Assembly: GCF_020215645.1 (NCBI RefSeq)
Contig: NZ_CP084058.1
Location: 4,836,001-4,900,000 of the forward strand
Reading direction: 5' to 3'
DNA: 64,000 nucleotides
From: Nonomuraea gerenzanensis
GTDB lineage: Bacteria; Actinomycetota; Actinomycetes; Streptosporangiales; Streptosporangiaceae
The translations under genes and the position numbers were made by a program. The notes under the pieces are model-generated. The model did no database searches, was not told the DNA's origin, and was given only the letters and a program-made list of their open reading frames with translations. Positions 11,640 to 20,178 of this stretch are shown one piece after another; position 1 is the first letter of the stretch; every line of letters starts with the position of its first letter.

Positions 11640-11831
11640 TCAGGCTGCGCCGACCACGGGCCGGTGCGGGGCGATGACGGTGCCGCTGGGCAGGAGCTCA
11701 CCGGTGTCCTCGAACAGGACGACTCCATTGCAGAGCAGACTCCACCCCTGCTCGGGGTGGCAGGCGAGGGTGCGTGCCGCCTCGCGGTCTGGCGCCTCGG
11801 CATCCGGACAGGCCGGGTCGTGCGGGCACAT
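11640..11831 (-). CDS. DUF5999 family small protein
   Basis: A 63-residue protein that I recognise as the actinobacterial DUF5999 family. It has MCPHDPACPDAEAPDREAA at the N-terminus, then HPEQGWSLLCNGVVLFEDTG and a GTVIAPHRP ending. Three cysteines and a histidine near the N-terminus (C2, H4, C8, with C34 later) could bind metal, but that is inference. The ATG start is preceded by GGAGG about 8 nt upstream. These proteins are widespread and conserved in streptomycetes and relatives; function is unknown. No operon partner is obvious. Confidence 0.85.
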   Translation of the reverse strand: MCPHDPACPDAEAPDREAARTLACHPEQGWSLLCNGVVLFEDTGELLPSGTVIAPHRPVVGAA

Positions 11832-12032
11832 CGGCGTGCCTCCGATATCTCGTGGGACGCTCCCGGTCTGGAGGGGCGGGAGCCGGCTCGGGTAGTTGTG
11901 CTGGCAAGTGTGCGACGTACGTCACTCGTTCCGACATAGCCCGTTCGGACTGTTACAGGAGGATCCCTGGATCGTGTGACCTTCGACACAGCGTGCCTTA
12001 TGCAGGATAACGGTCCAAGCGCGACACGCGCA

Positions 12033-12602
12033 TCACGTTTGCAATCCCTTGAGAAGAGCGTCGAGTCCGCGCTCGAAGTCCACATCCGCTCTTTCGTCCC
12101 TCCTGACCCATTCATCAACTTCTGGGTCGGCCCATCCCGACTGCTGCACCTCGACCGCCACGCTGCCGAACACGAAGGCCCGCAGCGCCCGTACGGCCTC
12201 GGCGGCGTCGTCCAGGCCACCGTCGGCGAGCTGCTCGACCTGCTCCCTGATGGCCAGGGCCGTGGCGCCCTTGGGCGGCTTGGTCAGGGCCAGGGCCAGC
12301 ACGCCCGGGTGGTCGCGCAGCAGCTCCCTGCTGGCCCGGCACCACGCCTTGGCGGTCTCCTGCCAGGAGGAGCCCTGCTCGACGTGCACGGCCGTGACGT
12401 GCTCGGCCAGGGCGTCCATCAGCGCCTCCTTGCCGCGGGGGAGGTGGTGGTAGATGGCCATGGCCTCCACCTGGAGGGCGTCGCCCAGCCTGCGCATCGT
12501 GAGCCTGCGCAGGCCCTGGCTGTCGGCGATGTGGAGCGCTGCCTCGATGATGCGCTCGCGGGACAGGGGCACCGGCGGTCTCTTGGCGGGCATGGTGATC
12601 AT
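12033..12602 (-). CDS. TetR family transcriptional regulator
   Basis: A 189-residue repressor-type protein. The N-terminal helix-turn-helix lies at about 14-60 (RERIIEAALHIADSQGLRRLTMRRLGDALQVEAMAIYHHLP). The C-terminal ligand domain resembles the TetR_C_1 group (EALMDALAEHVTAVHVEQ at its start). The target is unknown: no enzyme or transporter gene lies beside it, so it may act on itself or in trans. A perfect 11-bp palindrome sits directly upstream. The start could be ATG 12602 (leaderless) or ATG 12593. Confidence 0.9.
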   Translation of the reverse strand: MITMPAKRPPVPLSRERIIEAALHIADSQGLRRLTMRRLGDALQVEAMAIYHHLPRGKEALMDALAEHVTAVHVEQGSSWQETAKAWCRASRELLRDHPGVLALALTKPPKGATALAIREQVEQLADGGLDDAAEAVRALRAFVFGSVAVEVQQSGWADPEVDEWVRRDERADVDFERGLDALLKGLQT

Positions 12603-12603
12603 C

Positions 12604-12614
12604 TTACTATGTAA
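12604..12614. promoter_or_regulatory. Possible TetR auto-operator
   Basis: TTACTATGTAA is a perfect 11-bp palindrome in an AT-rich patch ending 1 bp before the first possible start codon of the TetR gene. TetR proteins commonly repress themselves from such sites. The site also overlaps a likely -10 region. Confidence 0.42.
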
Positions 12615-12708
12615 AGGCGCTCGCTCCGGGGCGATTTCCGCCCGTGTCGCGGGACGGCGTACGCTAGGCGGTTGAACGAGTACCGACAGCGTTGAAAGGG
12701 CCGGGTCG

Positions 12709-13107
12709 ATGGCGTTTTTCCGTCCGCGGGTGAGCCGGGAGGCAGAGGTCCGCTACCACGCGGACCAGGAGATCTCCAAGAGCTTCCCCGAGTTGCTCGA
12801 CAAGGCCAGGCAGGCCGAGCAGACGCTGCGCGAGCTGCGTGCCGCCGCGGTCGACGAGATCGAGCTGCTCGCCGCGGGGCGGGCGTTCGACAAGGCGCTG
12901 ACGGAGGCGCTGAGGGCCGCCGAGGCGGGGCAGCGGGCCACCTTCGGGGTCAAGGCCTATGACGATCGGATCGCGCGGCGCAAGGCCAAGGCGACGCCCG
13001 CCGGGGCCATGTGGACGGCTGAGGTCGAGCGGCTGCGCACGTTGCGCGAGGACAACCGGATGTGGGGCATCCCCCGCGTCCCGCGCCCGCTGCCTGCCAC
13101 GGCCTGA
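12709..13107 (+). CDS. Hypothetical helical protein
   Basis: 132 residues, highly charged and predicted almost entirely helical, without signal peptide or membrane segment. Residues 10-80 have coiled-coil character (EISKSFPELLDKARQAEQTLRELRAAAVDEIELLAAG). Codon bias is that of a real gene. ATG start, with AAAGGG about 10 nt upstream. I do not recognise a family. It stands alone between the TetR gene and the sigma factor. Confidence 0.7.
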   Translation: MAFFRPRVSREAEVRYHADQEISKSFPELLDKARQAEQTLRELRAAAVDEIELLAAGRAFDKALTEALRAAEAGQRATFGVKAYDDRIARRKAKATPAGAMWTAEVERLRTLREDNRMWGIPRVPRPLPATA

Positions 13108-13383
13108 GCCGTCCGCCCCTTGGGGTGACGTGCTGGTGGTGCGGCGCCAGGGGTGACGCTCGGCCGGCCGTCGGCGAGATGCTGCCGTTCGGCCTGGCCG
13201 CCGCCGTTTCGGGAGACGCGCGGTCGGAGCAGCACGGGGCAGGGGCGCGGCGGGGGCGATGCCAGGCCGGCCACCAGTGAGGGGCCGTCTCCGCGGAGCT
13301 GCCTCCGGTGCCGGCCGTTGCCGTGCCTGTGCTTCCGCGTCACCGGAGCCGGCCGGCCACGGGCGCCGTTCGGGAAAGTGCGA
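13108..13383. other. Intergenic stretch without recognised features
   Basis: About 275 bp of GC-rich sequence between a helical protein gene and the sigma-factor terminator. I see no gene, promoter or repeat in it. Confidence 0.5.
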
Positions 13384-13413
13384 AGAGCCCCGGCACCGAA
13401 GTGCCGGGGCTCT
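13384..13413. terminator. Strong hairpin terminator after the sigma factor gene
   Basis: AGAGCCCCGGCAC and GTGCCGGGGCTCT form a perfect 13-bp stem with a CGAA loop. It sits 4 bp past the sigma-factor stop codon and would work for that minus-strand transcript. Confidence 0.85.
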
Positions 13414-13417
13414 CGTA

Positions 13418-14779
13418 TCAGCTGGCCCAGTCCAGCAACGGCCGCGTGTTGCTTGGGTGCCGCAGCTTGGACAGCGACTCCTTCTCCAGCTGCCGGATCC
13501 GCTCCCGGGTCAGCCCCAGGTGCTTGCCGATCTCGTCCAGCGTGTGCGGCTTGCCGTCCACGAGCCCGAACCGCAGCGCCATGATCTTCGACTCGCGCGG
13601 CGACAGGTTGTCGAGCACGCCCCGCAGCTGATCGCCCAGGAGCTGGCGGTCGACGATCTCGGACGCCTCCGGCGAGTCGACGTCCTCGATGAGGTCGCCG
13701 ATCGTGGTCTCCCCGTCCTCGCCGATCGTCGCGTTCAGCGAGATCGGCTGGCGGCTGGTGCGCAGCAGCTCCTCGATCTGGTCCGGCGTCTTGTCGAGCT
13801 CGACGGCCAGCTCCTCCGGCGTGGGCTCGCGCCCCAGCCGCTGGTGCATGTCACGCTCGACCCGCGACAGCTTGGAGAGCATCTCCAGCACGTGCACGGG
13901 CAGCCGGATCGTGCGGGCGGAGTCGGCGAAGCCGCGCTGGATGGCCTGCCTGATCCACCACATGGCGTAGGTGGAGAACTTGAAGCCCTTGGTGTAGTCG
14001 AACTTCTCCACGGCCCTGATCAGCCCCAGGTTGCCCTCCTGGACGACGTCCAGCAGCGACATCCCGCGGTCGGTGTACTTCTTGGCCACCGACACCACGA
14101 GCCGCAGGTTGGCCTCCAGCATGTGGTCCTTGGCCTGCCTGCCGTCCTCGATGACCAGGTGCAGGTCCTCCTGGACGGACGGGGGCAGGTCGGGCTGGGT
14201 CTCCAGCTTGTACTCCGCGTACAGCCCGGCCTCGATCCGCCTGGCGAGCTCGACCTCCTGGGCGGCGGTGAGCAGGGTGCGGCGGCCGATGGACTTGAGG
14301 TAGGTGTGCACCGAGTCGCCCATGACGGACTGCGTGTCGTCCAGGTCGAGCGGCTCGTTCTCCAGCTCGGCGTCCTCGCTCAGCACGAGGTCGTCGGGCA
14401 CGTCCTCCTCGTGCTCCGGCTTGGCCGCGGGCGGCGTGGCGCCGTCGGCGGCGGCCGGCGTACCGGCGGTCGCGGAGATTTTTGCCTCGCCGGGCTTGCG
14501 GCCGGTAGTCTTTGCCCGCGAGGTCGTCTTCTTGGCGGTGGACGGCTTCTTCTGGGTCTTCTTCGGGGCGGTGGTGCTGAGAGACGGTTCGCCCTCTGCG
14601 GCCAGGCTCACGCCGGCCTCTGACAGCTCGCGCAGGATCGTGCGGCCTTCAGAGGGGCTGATGCCGGCCTCGGCGAATGCGTCACGCAGCTCCGCCAGAG
14701 AAAGGTGACCCTGGGCTCGCCCTCGTTCAATCAGCTGGTCGAGAGTTGCGGGTGGGGTCGCCACGGCGGTTCTGGGCAT
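13418..14779 (-). CDS. Primary-type RNA polymerase sigma-70 factor (RpoD/HrdB family)
   Basis: A 453-residue sigma factor. Region 1.1-like domain at about 12-58, a Lys/Ala/Pro-rich linker 70-130, region 1.2 from [12 protein letters not shown] (155), region 2 at 218-290 ([32 protein letters not shown]), region 3, and region 4 ending [16 protein letters not shown]. The protein terminates in RPLLDWAS, unlike Streptomyces HrdB, so it could be either the principal factor or a close paralogue; the rest of the genome would be needed to decide. The ATG at 14779 has an excellent AGGAGG 6-7 nt upstream. A SigR-like promoter may drive it. Confidence 0.93.
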   Translation of the reverse strand: MPRTAVATPPATLDQLIERGRAQGHLSLAELRDAFAEAGISPSEGRTILRELSEAGVSLAAEGEPSLSTTAPKKTQKKPSTAKKTTSRAKTTGRKPGEAKISATAGTPAAADGATPPAAKPEHEEDVPDDLVLSEDAELENEPLDLDDTQSVMGDSVHTYLKSIGRRTLLTAAQEVELARRIEAGLYAEYKLETQPDLPPSVQEDLHLVIEDGRQAKDHMLEANLRLVVSVAKKYTDRGMSLLDVVQEGNLGLIRAVEKFDYTKGFKFSTYAMWWIRQAIQRGFADSARTIRLPVHVLEMLSKLSRVERDMHQRLGREPTPEELAVELDKTPDQIEELLRTSRQPISLNATIGEDGETTIGDLIEDVDSPEASEIVDRQLLGDQLRGVLDNLSPRESKIMALRFGLVDGKPHTLDEIGKHLGLTRERIRQLEKESLSKLRHPSNTRPLLDWAS

Positions 14780-14865
14780 GAGGACACCTCCTCCGTACGG
14801 AGTGGAAGCGATCAGGCAGGTTGTGGTGGGGCGGGTTCGCGTCCGCACGGCGCACCAGTATCAAT

Positions 14866-14891
14866 AACGCCAATCGCCGTCATTTGTTCCC
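14866..14891 (-). promoter_or_regulatory. Possible SigR-type promoter of the sigma factor gene
   Basis: On the minus strand GGGAAC (14891-14886) is followed after 17 bp by GTT (14868-14866), close to the SigR consensus GGGAAT-N18-GTT. Transcription would begin near 14858, 80 nt before the start codon. In Streptomyces coelicolor the thiol-stress factor SigR transcribes hrdB, which makes this plausible; spacing and the final C weaken it. Confidence 0.38.
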
Positions 14892-14910
14892 GTACGCCCC
14901 TGCGGGATGG

Positions 14911-14929
14911 AAAAGGGGCGGATCGCCCC
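14911..14929 (-). terminator. Intrinsic terminator of the small secreted protein gene
   Basis: On the minus strand GGGGCG-ATC-CGCCCC is followed directly by TTTT, an intrinsic terminator with a T-run, 27 bp past the stop codon of the upstream secreted-protein gene. Confidence 0.7.
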
Positions 14930-14955
14930 AAGTCGAAACCGCCCCCGGGCTCGGT

Positions 14956-15312
14956 CTATTCCGTCAGCCCCGGCTCGCCCGGGCCGGGCTGGATCTCGTC
15001 GGAGCCGACCCCGAACTCGCCGGGTGACACCTCGGGCATCGGCATGGGCTCGGCGTCCTCCATGCGCTCGTCCGACCAGTATTCGATGACCTCGCGAGGA
15101 TCGGGATTGACCTCGGTGGAGACCACGACCCCGTCGTCCGTGGTTTCGGGGGCCGGCTGACCGGACGGTGACGCCTTCTCCACCACGGCTCGGGTCTCCC
15201 TCGCGACCTGGTCGAGCTTGCCCGCCGAGGCGGCCGCCGCGACTGAGGCGCCTCCGGCGACGATGACGCCGACGACGGCCGCGGATGCCCACATCTTGCG
15301 GGTCTGGTTCAT
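14956..15312 (-). CDS. Small secreted or membrane-anchored acidic protein
   Basis: 118 residues. The N-terminus is a Sec-type signal or anchor (MNQTRKMWASAAVVGVIVAGGASVAAAAS; AAA-S would be a cleavage site near residue 28). The remaining part is very acidic and proline-rich (PMPMPEVSPGEFGVGSDEIQPGPGEPG), probably extended. The ATG is chosen for the GGAGGG ribosome site 7 nt upstream. I know no family. It has its own terminator and lies downstream of menE on the same strand with a 43 bp gap. Confidence 0.72.
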   Translation of the reverse strand: MNQTRKMWASAAVVGVIVAGGASVAAAASAGKLDQVARETRAVVEKASPSGQPAPETTDDGVVVSTEVNPDPREVIEYWSDERMEDAEPMPMPEVSPGEFGVGSDEIQPGPGEPGLTE

Positions 15313-15355
15313 GAAGGCTCCCTCCTTCTCCCCAATTGGACGCAGCCGCAACTCG

Positions 15356-16504
15356 TCAGGTTCCTGTCCTCAGCCGCACCAGATCGGTCTTGCCGTTCGG
15401 CAGCAGCGGCAGCCGGGTGACGAACCGCAGCTCGCGCGGGGCGGCATGGGGAGGAAGCCTATCGCGGCAGTACGCCCTCAATTGCGCAAGCGTGAGAGGT
15501 GTGTCGGGGTTGGCCGGAACCACGACGGCGGTGACCAGCTCGCCCCATTCGGGGTCCGGGGTGCCGATCACCGCCACGTCGGCGATCTCCGGATGGGCGC
15601 CCAGCACCTCGGTCACGGCGCCCGCGACGACCTTCTCGCCGCCGGTGTTGATCACGTCGTCGGCCCTGCCGAGCACCCGCAGGCGGCCCTCGCGCAGCTC
15701 GCCCAGGTCGGAGGTGACGAACCAGCCGCCGTCGAACGGGTCGGCGGGCACGCCGAAGCGGTAACCGGAGAACAGCACCGGGCCCGCGATCCTGATGAGG
15801 CCGTCGTCGCCGATCTTGACGTCCACGCCGTCGAGCGGGCGGCCGTCGTACACGCACCCGCCGCTCGTCTCGCTCGACCCGTACGTCGTCACGATCCGCG
15901 CCCCGAGCCGCCTGGCACGCTCCAGCAGGCCGGGACGGGCGGCGGCGCCGCCGAGCACGATCGTCCTGAACACCGACAGGTCCGCCCCGGCCTCCACCAG
16001 CCGGTGCAGCTGCGTGGGCACCAGGGAGACGTGGTCGGCGCCGGAGCGCAGCACCGCCTCGGGGTCGAACGCCGGGTGGACGATCGGCTCGCTGCCCGAC
16101 AGCAGGGCGCGTACCAGGACCTGAAGGCCGGAGACGTGGGAGACGGGCAGGCAGCACAGCCAGCGCTCGCCCTCGGCCGCCTCCACGCGGCGCAGCGAGG
16201 CAGCCGCGGAGGCACGCAGGGCGCCGGCGGAGAGCAGCACCCCCTTCGGGGCGCCGGTGCTGCCGCTGGTGGCGATCACCACCGCCACGTCGCCGGGGAC
16301 GCCCTCGCCGTCGCCGCGCGGGACGCCGCCGAGATGCGTGGGGCGCAGGGCGGCCAGCGCGGGCTCCGCGTGGCCGGGGGACAGCGGGAGGACGGCGGGC
16401 CCGTCACCGGACAGGGCGTCGCGCACCGCCGCGAACAGGGCAGGTCCCGGAGGCTGCACAATGGCATGCAGCGGACGGTCCGGATGCGACGGGTTCCTCC
16501 ACAT
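15356..16504 (-). CDS. menE: o-Succinylbenzoate-CoA ligase
   Basis: ANL-superfamily acyl-CoA synthetase of 382 residues, a normal length for the short actinobacterial MenE. It activates o-succinylbenzoate with ATP and CoA in menaquinone synthesis. The P-loop TSGSTGAPKGV (about 79-89), the A5 motif TTYGSSETSGG, the A7/A8 hinge VTSDLGELREGRLRVLGRADDVINTGGEKV and the A10 lysine in LPNGKTDLVRL are all present. It is divergent from menC-menD with only 49 bp between the starts, so both transcripts probably share one control region. Context makes the assignment firm. Confidence 0.93.
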   Translation of the reverse strand: MWRNPSHPDRPLHAIVQPPGPALFAAVRDALSGDGPAVLPLSPGHAEPALAALRPTHLGGVPRGDGEGVPGDVAVVIATSGSTGAPKGVLLSAGALRASAAASLRRVEAAEGERWLCCLPVSHVSGLQVLVRALLSGSEPIVHPAFDPEAVLRSGADHVSLVPTQLHRLVEAGADLSVFRTIVLGGAAARPGLLERARRLGARIVTTYGSSETSGGCVYDGRPLDGVDVKIGDDGLIRIAGPVLFSGYRFGVPADPFDGGWFVTSDLGELREGRLRVLGRADDVINTGGEKVVAGAVTEVLGAHPEIADVAVIGTPDPEWGELVTAVVVPANPDTPLTLAQLRAYCRDRLPPHAAPRELRFVTRLPLLPNGKTDLVRLRTGT

Positions 16505-16553
16505 GCTCGTAAGGTTAATGGCGACAGGTCGGACAGCGGCGCAGGGGAGGGTC

Positions 16554-17534
16554 GTGACGCGTTCTCCCACGGCTCCCACGGCTCCCATGGCTTCCATGGG
16601 ATCCGCGGCTCCGGCGGCTCCGGTGGTCTTCAGCATCCCGATGCGCACGCCTTTCCGCGGGCAGACCGTCAGGGAAGGGGTGCTGCTGCACGGCCCGGCG
16701 GGCTGGGGCGAGTTCTCGCCGTTCCCCGAGTACGGCCCGCGCGAGTGCGCCCGGTGGCTGGCGTGCGCGCGCGAGGCGGCGTTCGAAGGCTGGCCGGAGC
16801 CGGTGCGCGACAGCGTGCCCGTCAACGTGACCGTGCCGGCCGTGGACCCGGAGGAGGCCCACGAGCTGGTGCGCCGCTCCGGCTGCGGCACGGCGAAGGT
16901 CAAGGTGGCCGAGCGCGGGCAGGGCTTCGCGGAGGACCTCGCCAGGGTGGAGGCCGTACGCGACGCGCTCGGGCCCGCCGGGCGGCTGCGCGTGGACGCC
17001 AACGGCGCCTGGGAGGCCGGCGAGGCCGTGCGGAGGCTCAAGCGGCTCGACCGCTACGACCTGGAGTACGCCGAGCAGCCGTGCGCCACGCTGGAGGAGC
17101 TGGCGGCGGTGCGGCGGGCCTGCGACGTGCCGATCGCGGCCGACGAGTCGATCCGCAGGGCCGAGGACCCGCTGCGGGTGCGGGCGGCCGAGGCCGCCGA
17201 CGTGGCGGTGGTCAAGGTGCAGCCGCTGGGCGGCGTGCGGGCCGCGCTGCGCGTGGTGGAGGCGTGCGGGCTGCCGGCCGTGGTGTCCAGCGCGGTGGAG
17301 ACGTCCGTGGGGCTGGCGGCCGGGTTAGCGCTGGCGGCGGCGCTGCCCGCGTTGCCGTACGCGTGCGGGCTGGGCACGATGCCGCTGCTGTCGGGCGATG
17401 TGGTGGCGGACTCGCTGGTGCCGGTGGACGGCCGGCTGGCGGTCCGGCGACCCCCAGTAGATTTTCAGTGTTTGTCGGAATTTGAGATTGAATCTCCCCA
17501 GTGGCTTCGCCGGATGCAGGAGGCGTCACGTTGA
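16554..17534 (+). CDS. menC: o-Succinylbenzoate synthase
   Basis: Enolase-superfamily enzyme that dehydrates SHCHC to o-succinylbenzoate in menaquinone synthesis. With the chosen start, the catalytic lysines are K115/K117 (KVKV), the metal ligands D148 (DANGAW), E174 (EQP) and D197 (ADES), and the second catalytic lysine K221 (VVKVQP). The GTG start is supported by AGGGGAGG 3-4 nt upstream; ATG at 16518 is an alternative. The first 20 residues repeat Ala/Pro/Thr and look non-conserved. A TTA codon, rare in this DNA, is at 17325-17327. The stop overlaps the menD start (TTGA). Confidence 0.93.
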   Translation: MTRSPTAPTAPMASMGSAAPAAPVVFSIPMRTPFRGQTVREGVLLHGPAGWGEFSPFPEYGPRECARWLACAREAAFEGWPEPVRDSVPVNVTVPAVDPEEAHELVRRSGCGTAKVKVAERGQGFAEDLARVEAVRDALGPAGRLRVDANGAWEAGEAVRRLKRLDRYDLEYAEQPCATLEELAAVRRACDVPIAADESIRRAEDPLRVRAAEAADVAVVKVQPLGGVRAALRVVEACGLPAVVSSAVETSVGLAAGLALAAALPALPYACGLGTMPLLSGDVVADSLVPVDGRLAVRRPPVDFQCLSEFEIESPQWLRRMQEASR

Positions 17535-19192
17535 ACCCCGCTACCGCGCTGGCCACCGTACTGGTCGACGAGCTGGTGCGCTGCGGCCTGACCGACGTGG
17601 TGCTCGCCCCGGGCTCCCGCTCCGCCCCGCTCGCGCTGGCCCTGCACGCCGAGTCGCGGGTGCGCCTGCACGTCCGCGTGGACGAGCGCTCGGCGTCCTA
17701 CCTGGCGCTCGGCCTCGCCAAGCGCTCCGAGCGGCCCGTCGCGCTGATCTGCTCGTCCGGCACCGCCACCGCGAACTTCCACCCGGCCGTCATCGAGGCG
17801 AGCGAGTCCGGCGTACCGCTGCTCGTGCTCACCGCCGACCGTCCGCCCGAGCTGCGCGGCACCGGCGCCAACCAGACGATCGACCAGATCAAGCTGTTCG
17901 GCACGGCCACCCGCTGGTTCGCCGAGGTCGGCGTGCCGGAGGACCGGCCGGGGCAGGTGGCCTACTGGCGCTCGCTGGCCTGCCGCGCCTACCAGCGCGC
18001 GGCCGGCGCGGGCAACCCGGGCCCCGTGCACCTCAACCTGGCCTTCAGGGAGCCGCTGATCCCCGACGGCGACACCGCCTGGTGCGAGCCGCTCGACATC
18101 GGCGCCGGCGCCCCCTGGGTGCGCGCCCGCGTCGCGCCGCCGCCCGTCGCCCTGCACATCCCGCCCACCAGGCGCGGCGTGCTCGTGGTCGGCGACGGCG
18201 CCGCGAACGTGCGCCGCTACGTGGCCGCGGCGGGCATGGCGGGCTGGCCCGTCCTGTCCGAGCCGAACGGCGGCGCCCGCTACGGCGACCACGCCGTCTC
18301 GACCTACCACTACCTGCTGGGCACGCCGGAGTTCGCCGACGCGCACCGGCCCGACGTGGTGGTCACGCTCGGCCGCCCGGGGCTGTCGCGACCGCTGCTG
18401 TCGTGGCTGCGGCGGGCCGGCGAGCACATCGTCGTCTCCCCCGACCTCGACCGCTGGCCCGACCCCACCCGGTCGGCCACGCAGGTGGCGCAGGCCGTGG
18501 AGATCCCGGTGGCCTCCGGCGACGACTCCTGGCTGCACGCCTGGCGCCAGGCCGACCTGGCGGCGCGGGCCGCCATGGACGACGTGCTCGACCTGTCGGG
18601 CACCAGCGAGCCGCGCCTGGCCAGGGATCTGGTGGACGCGCTGCCGAACGGGGCGCTGCTGTTCTGCGGCTCCTCGATGCCGATCCGCGACCTCGACCAG
18701 GCCATGCGGCCGCGCCGGGGGATCCGGCTGATGGCCAACCGGGGGGCCTCCGGCATCGACGGGCTCGTCTCCACGGCCATGGGGGCGGCGCTGGCGCACA
18801 ACGGGCCCTCGTACGCGCTGCTGGGAGACCTGTCGTTCCTGCACGACCAGAACGGGCTCATCCTGGGGCCCCGCGAGCCGCGGCCCGACCTGTGCTTCGT
18901 GGTCGTCAACAACGACGGGGGCGGGATCTTCTCGTTGTTGCCGCAGGCGGCCGTGCGGGATCCGTTCGAGCGGGTCTTCGGGACGCCGCACGGGGTGGAT
19001 CTCGGGTACGTGGCCGCCGCGACGGGGACGCCGTACACGCTGGTGGGCGATCTCGGGGAGCTGCCCAAGGCGTTGCGGGGCGAGGGGCCCCGGGTGGTCG
19101 AGGTGCGCACCGACCGGGAGGAGAACGTGCTGGTGCACGCGCGGCTGCGGGACGCGGCCCAGGACGCGGTGCGCGCCTACCTGGCAGGCTGA
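17531..19192 (+). CDS. menD: SEPHCHC synthase (2-succinyl-5-enolpyruvyl-6-hydroxy-3-cyclohexene-1-carboxylate synthase)
   Basis: Thiamine-diphosphate enzyme condensing isochorismate with 2-oxoglutarate, the committed step of menaquinone synthesis. 553 residues, family-typical. The catalytic glutamate that activates ThDP is E52 in VRVDERSAS. The N-terminal domain has LAPGSRSAPL, and the ThDP-binding motif is GDLSFLHDQNG followed by NNDGGGIF. The TTG start is preferred because AGGAGG lies 8 nt upstream, the protein then begins MNPATALA as in homologues, and the TTGA overlap with the menC stop gives translational coupling. The GTG at 17501 would add ten unlikely residues. Confidence 0.95.
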   Translation: MNPATALATVLVDELVRCGLTDVVLAPGSRSAPLALALHAESRVRLHVRVDERSASYLALGLAKRSERPVALICSSGTATANFHPAVIEASESGVPLLVLTADRPPELRGTGANQTIDQIKLFGTATRWFAEVGVPEDRPGQVAYWRSLACRAYQRAAGAGNPGPVHLNLAFREPLIPDGDTAWCEPLDIGAGAPWVRARVAPPPVALHIPPTRRGVLVVGDGAANVRRYVAAAGMAGWPVLSEPNGGARYGDHAVSTYHYLLGTPEFADAHRPDVVVTLGRPGLSRPLLSWLRRAGEHIVVSPDLDRWPDPTRSATQVAQAVEIPVASGDDSWLHAWRQADLAARAAMDDVLDLSGTSEPRLARDLVDALPNGALLFCGSSMPIRDLDQAMRPRRGIRLMANRGASGIDGLVSTAMGAALAHNGPSYALLGDLSFLHDQNGLILGPREPRPDLCFVVVNNDGGGIFSLLPQAAVRDPFERVFGTPHGVDLGYVAAATGTPYTLVGDLGELPKALRGEGPRVVEVRTDREENVLVHARLRDAAQDAVRAYLAG

Positions 19193-19204
19193 CCGGCCGC
19201 GCGT

Positions 19205-19235
19205 GACGGCCGTGGCGCCACGCGCGGGGGCCGTC
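19205..19235. terminator. Bidirectional hairpin between menD and the exonuclease gene
   Basis: GACGGCC (19205-19211) pairs with GGCCGTC (19229-19235), and GTGGCGCCAC inside is itself a palindrome. It lies in the 41 bp gap between two convergent genes and reaches the exonuclease stop codon. Confidence 0.5.
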
Positions 19236-20136
19236 AGCCGCCCAGGACGTCGAGCAGCCGGTTGAGCGGGCTGTCGAGGCCGTAGCGGTCGGCGAGCCGG
19301 ACGAGGGCCTCCGGGTCGCGCGGCTTGGCCGGAAGCGCCAGGTCGGCGGCGGGGAGCGGCGCGTCCGGGGCGACCTCGACGACGGCCGGCGCGGCACGGA
19401 GGTAGTCGCGGGCGGCGGCCAGGCGGGTGCGGCTGCCGGCCGGGAAGCCGTCGGTGACGCCCGCGTCGAGGGACTCCAGCAGGGCGGCGAGCGAGCCGAA
19501 GCGGGTGATCAGCGCGGCGGCGGTCTTCTCGCCGACCCCCGGCACGCCCGGCAGCCCGTCGCTGGGGTCGCCGCGCAGGGTGGCGAAGTCGGCGTAGGCG
19601 CGGCCGGGGATGCCGTACTTGGCGGTGACGAACGCCTCGTCCACGATCTGCAGGTTGCGGATGCCGCGCACGGTGTAGAGGACGCGGACCGGCCGGGCGT
19701 CGTCGACGAGCTGGAACAGGTCGCGGTCGCCGGTCACGATGTCCACGGCGCCGTCGCCGGCCCGGTGGGTGAGGGTGCCGATCACGTCGTCGGCCTCGTA
19801 GCCGGGCGACTCCAGGCGGGCGATGCCGAGGGCGTCGAGCACGTCCTGGATGACCGCGATCTGCGGCACGAGCGCCTCGGGCACCTCTTCGGTGTCGCCG
19901 TGGGCGACGCGGTGCGCCTTGTACGTCGGGATCGCCGCCACCCGGAAGGCCGGCCGCCAGTCGGCGTCCATCGTGGCCACGAGCTCCGTGGGGGAGTGCT
20001 GGCGCACGAGGGTGGCGATCATGTCGATGAGCCCGCGCACCGCGTTGACCGGCGAGCCGTCGGGAGCCTTGATCGACTCCGGGATGCCGTAGAAGGCACG
20101 GAAGTAGAGGGAAGGGGTGTCCAGAAGCATCAGCAC
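19234..20136 (-). CDS. 5'-3' exonuclease (Pol I N-terminal domain-like)
   Basis: A 300-residue stand-alone FEN/PIN-type nuclease homologous to the N-terminal domain of DNA polymerase I. Metal-binding acidic clusters are visible: LLDTPSLYFRAFYG at the N-terminus, YEADDVIGTL, VTGDRDLFQLVDD and LRGDPSDGLPGVPGVGEKTA, the last being the helix-hairpin-helix that binds DNA. It should process flaps or RNA primers. GTG start at 20136, or ATG at 20130; neither has a strong ribosome site. It is convergent with menD. Such extra exonucleases are common in actinobacteria alongside polA. Confidence 0.9.
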   Translation of the reverse strand: MLMLLDTPSLYFRAFYGIPESIKAPDGSPVNAVRGLIDMIATLVRQHSPTELVATMDADWRPAFRVAAIPTYKAHRVAHGDTEEVPEALVPQIAVIQDVLDALGIARLESPGYEADDVIGTLTHRAGDGAVDIVTGDRDLFQLVDDARPVRVLYTVRGIRNLQIVDEAFVTAKYGIPGRAYADFATLRGDPSDGLPGVPGVGEKTAAALITRFGSLAALLESLDAGVTDGFPAGSRTRLAAARDYLRAAPAVVEVAPDAPLPAADLALPAKPRDPEALVRLADRYGLDSPLNRLLDVLGG

Positions 20137-20178
20137 CCGTCCATGGTGGCACTTCGCGCAGGTCCGCGCGCGTCCCCC

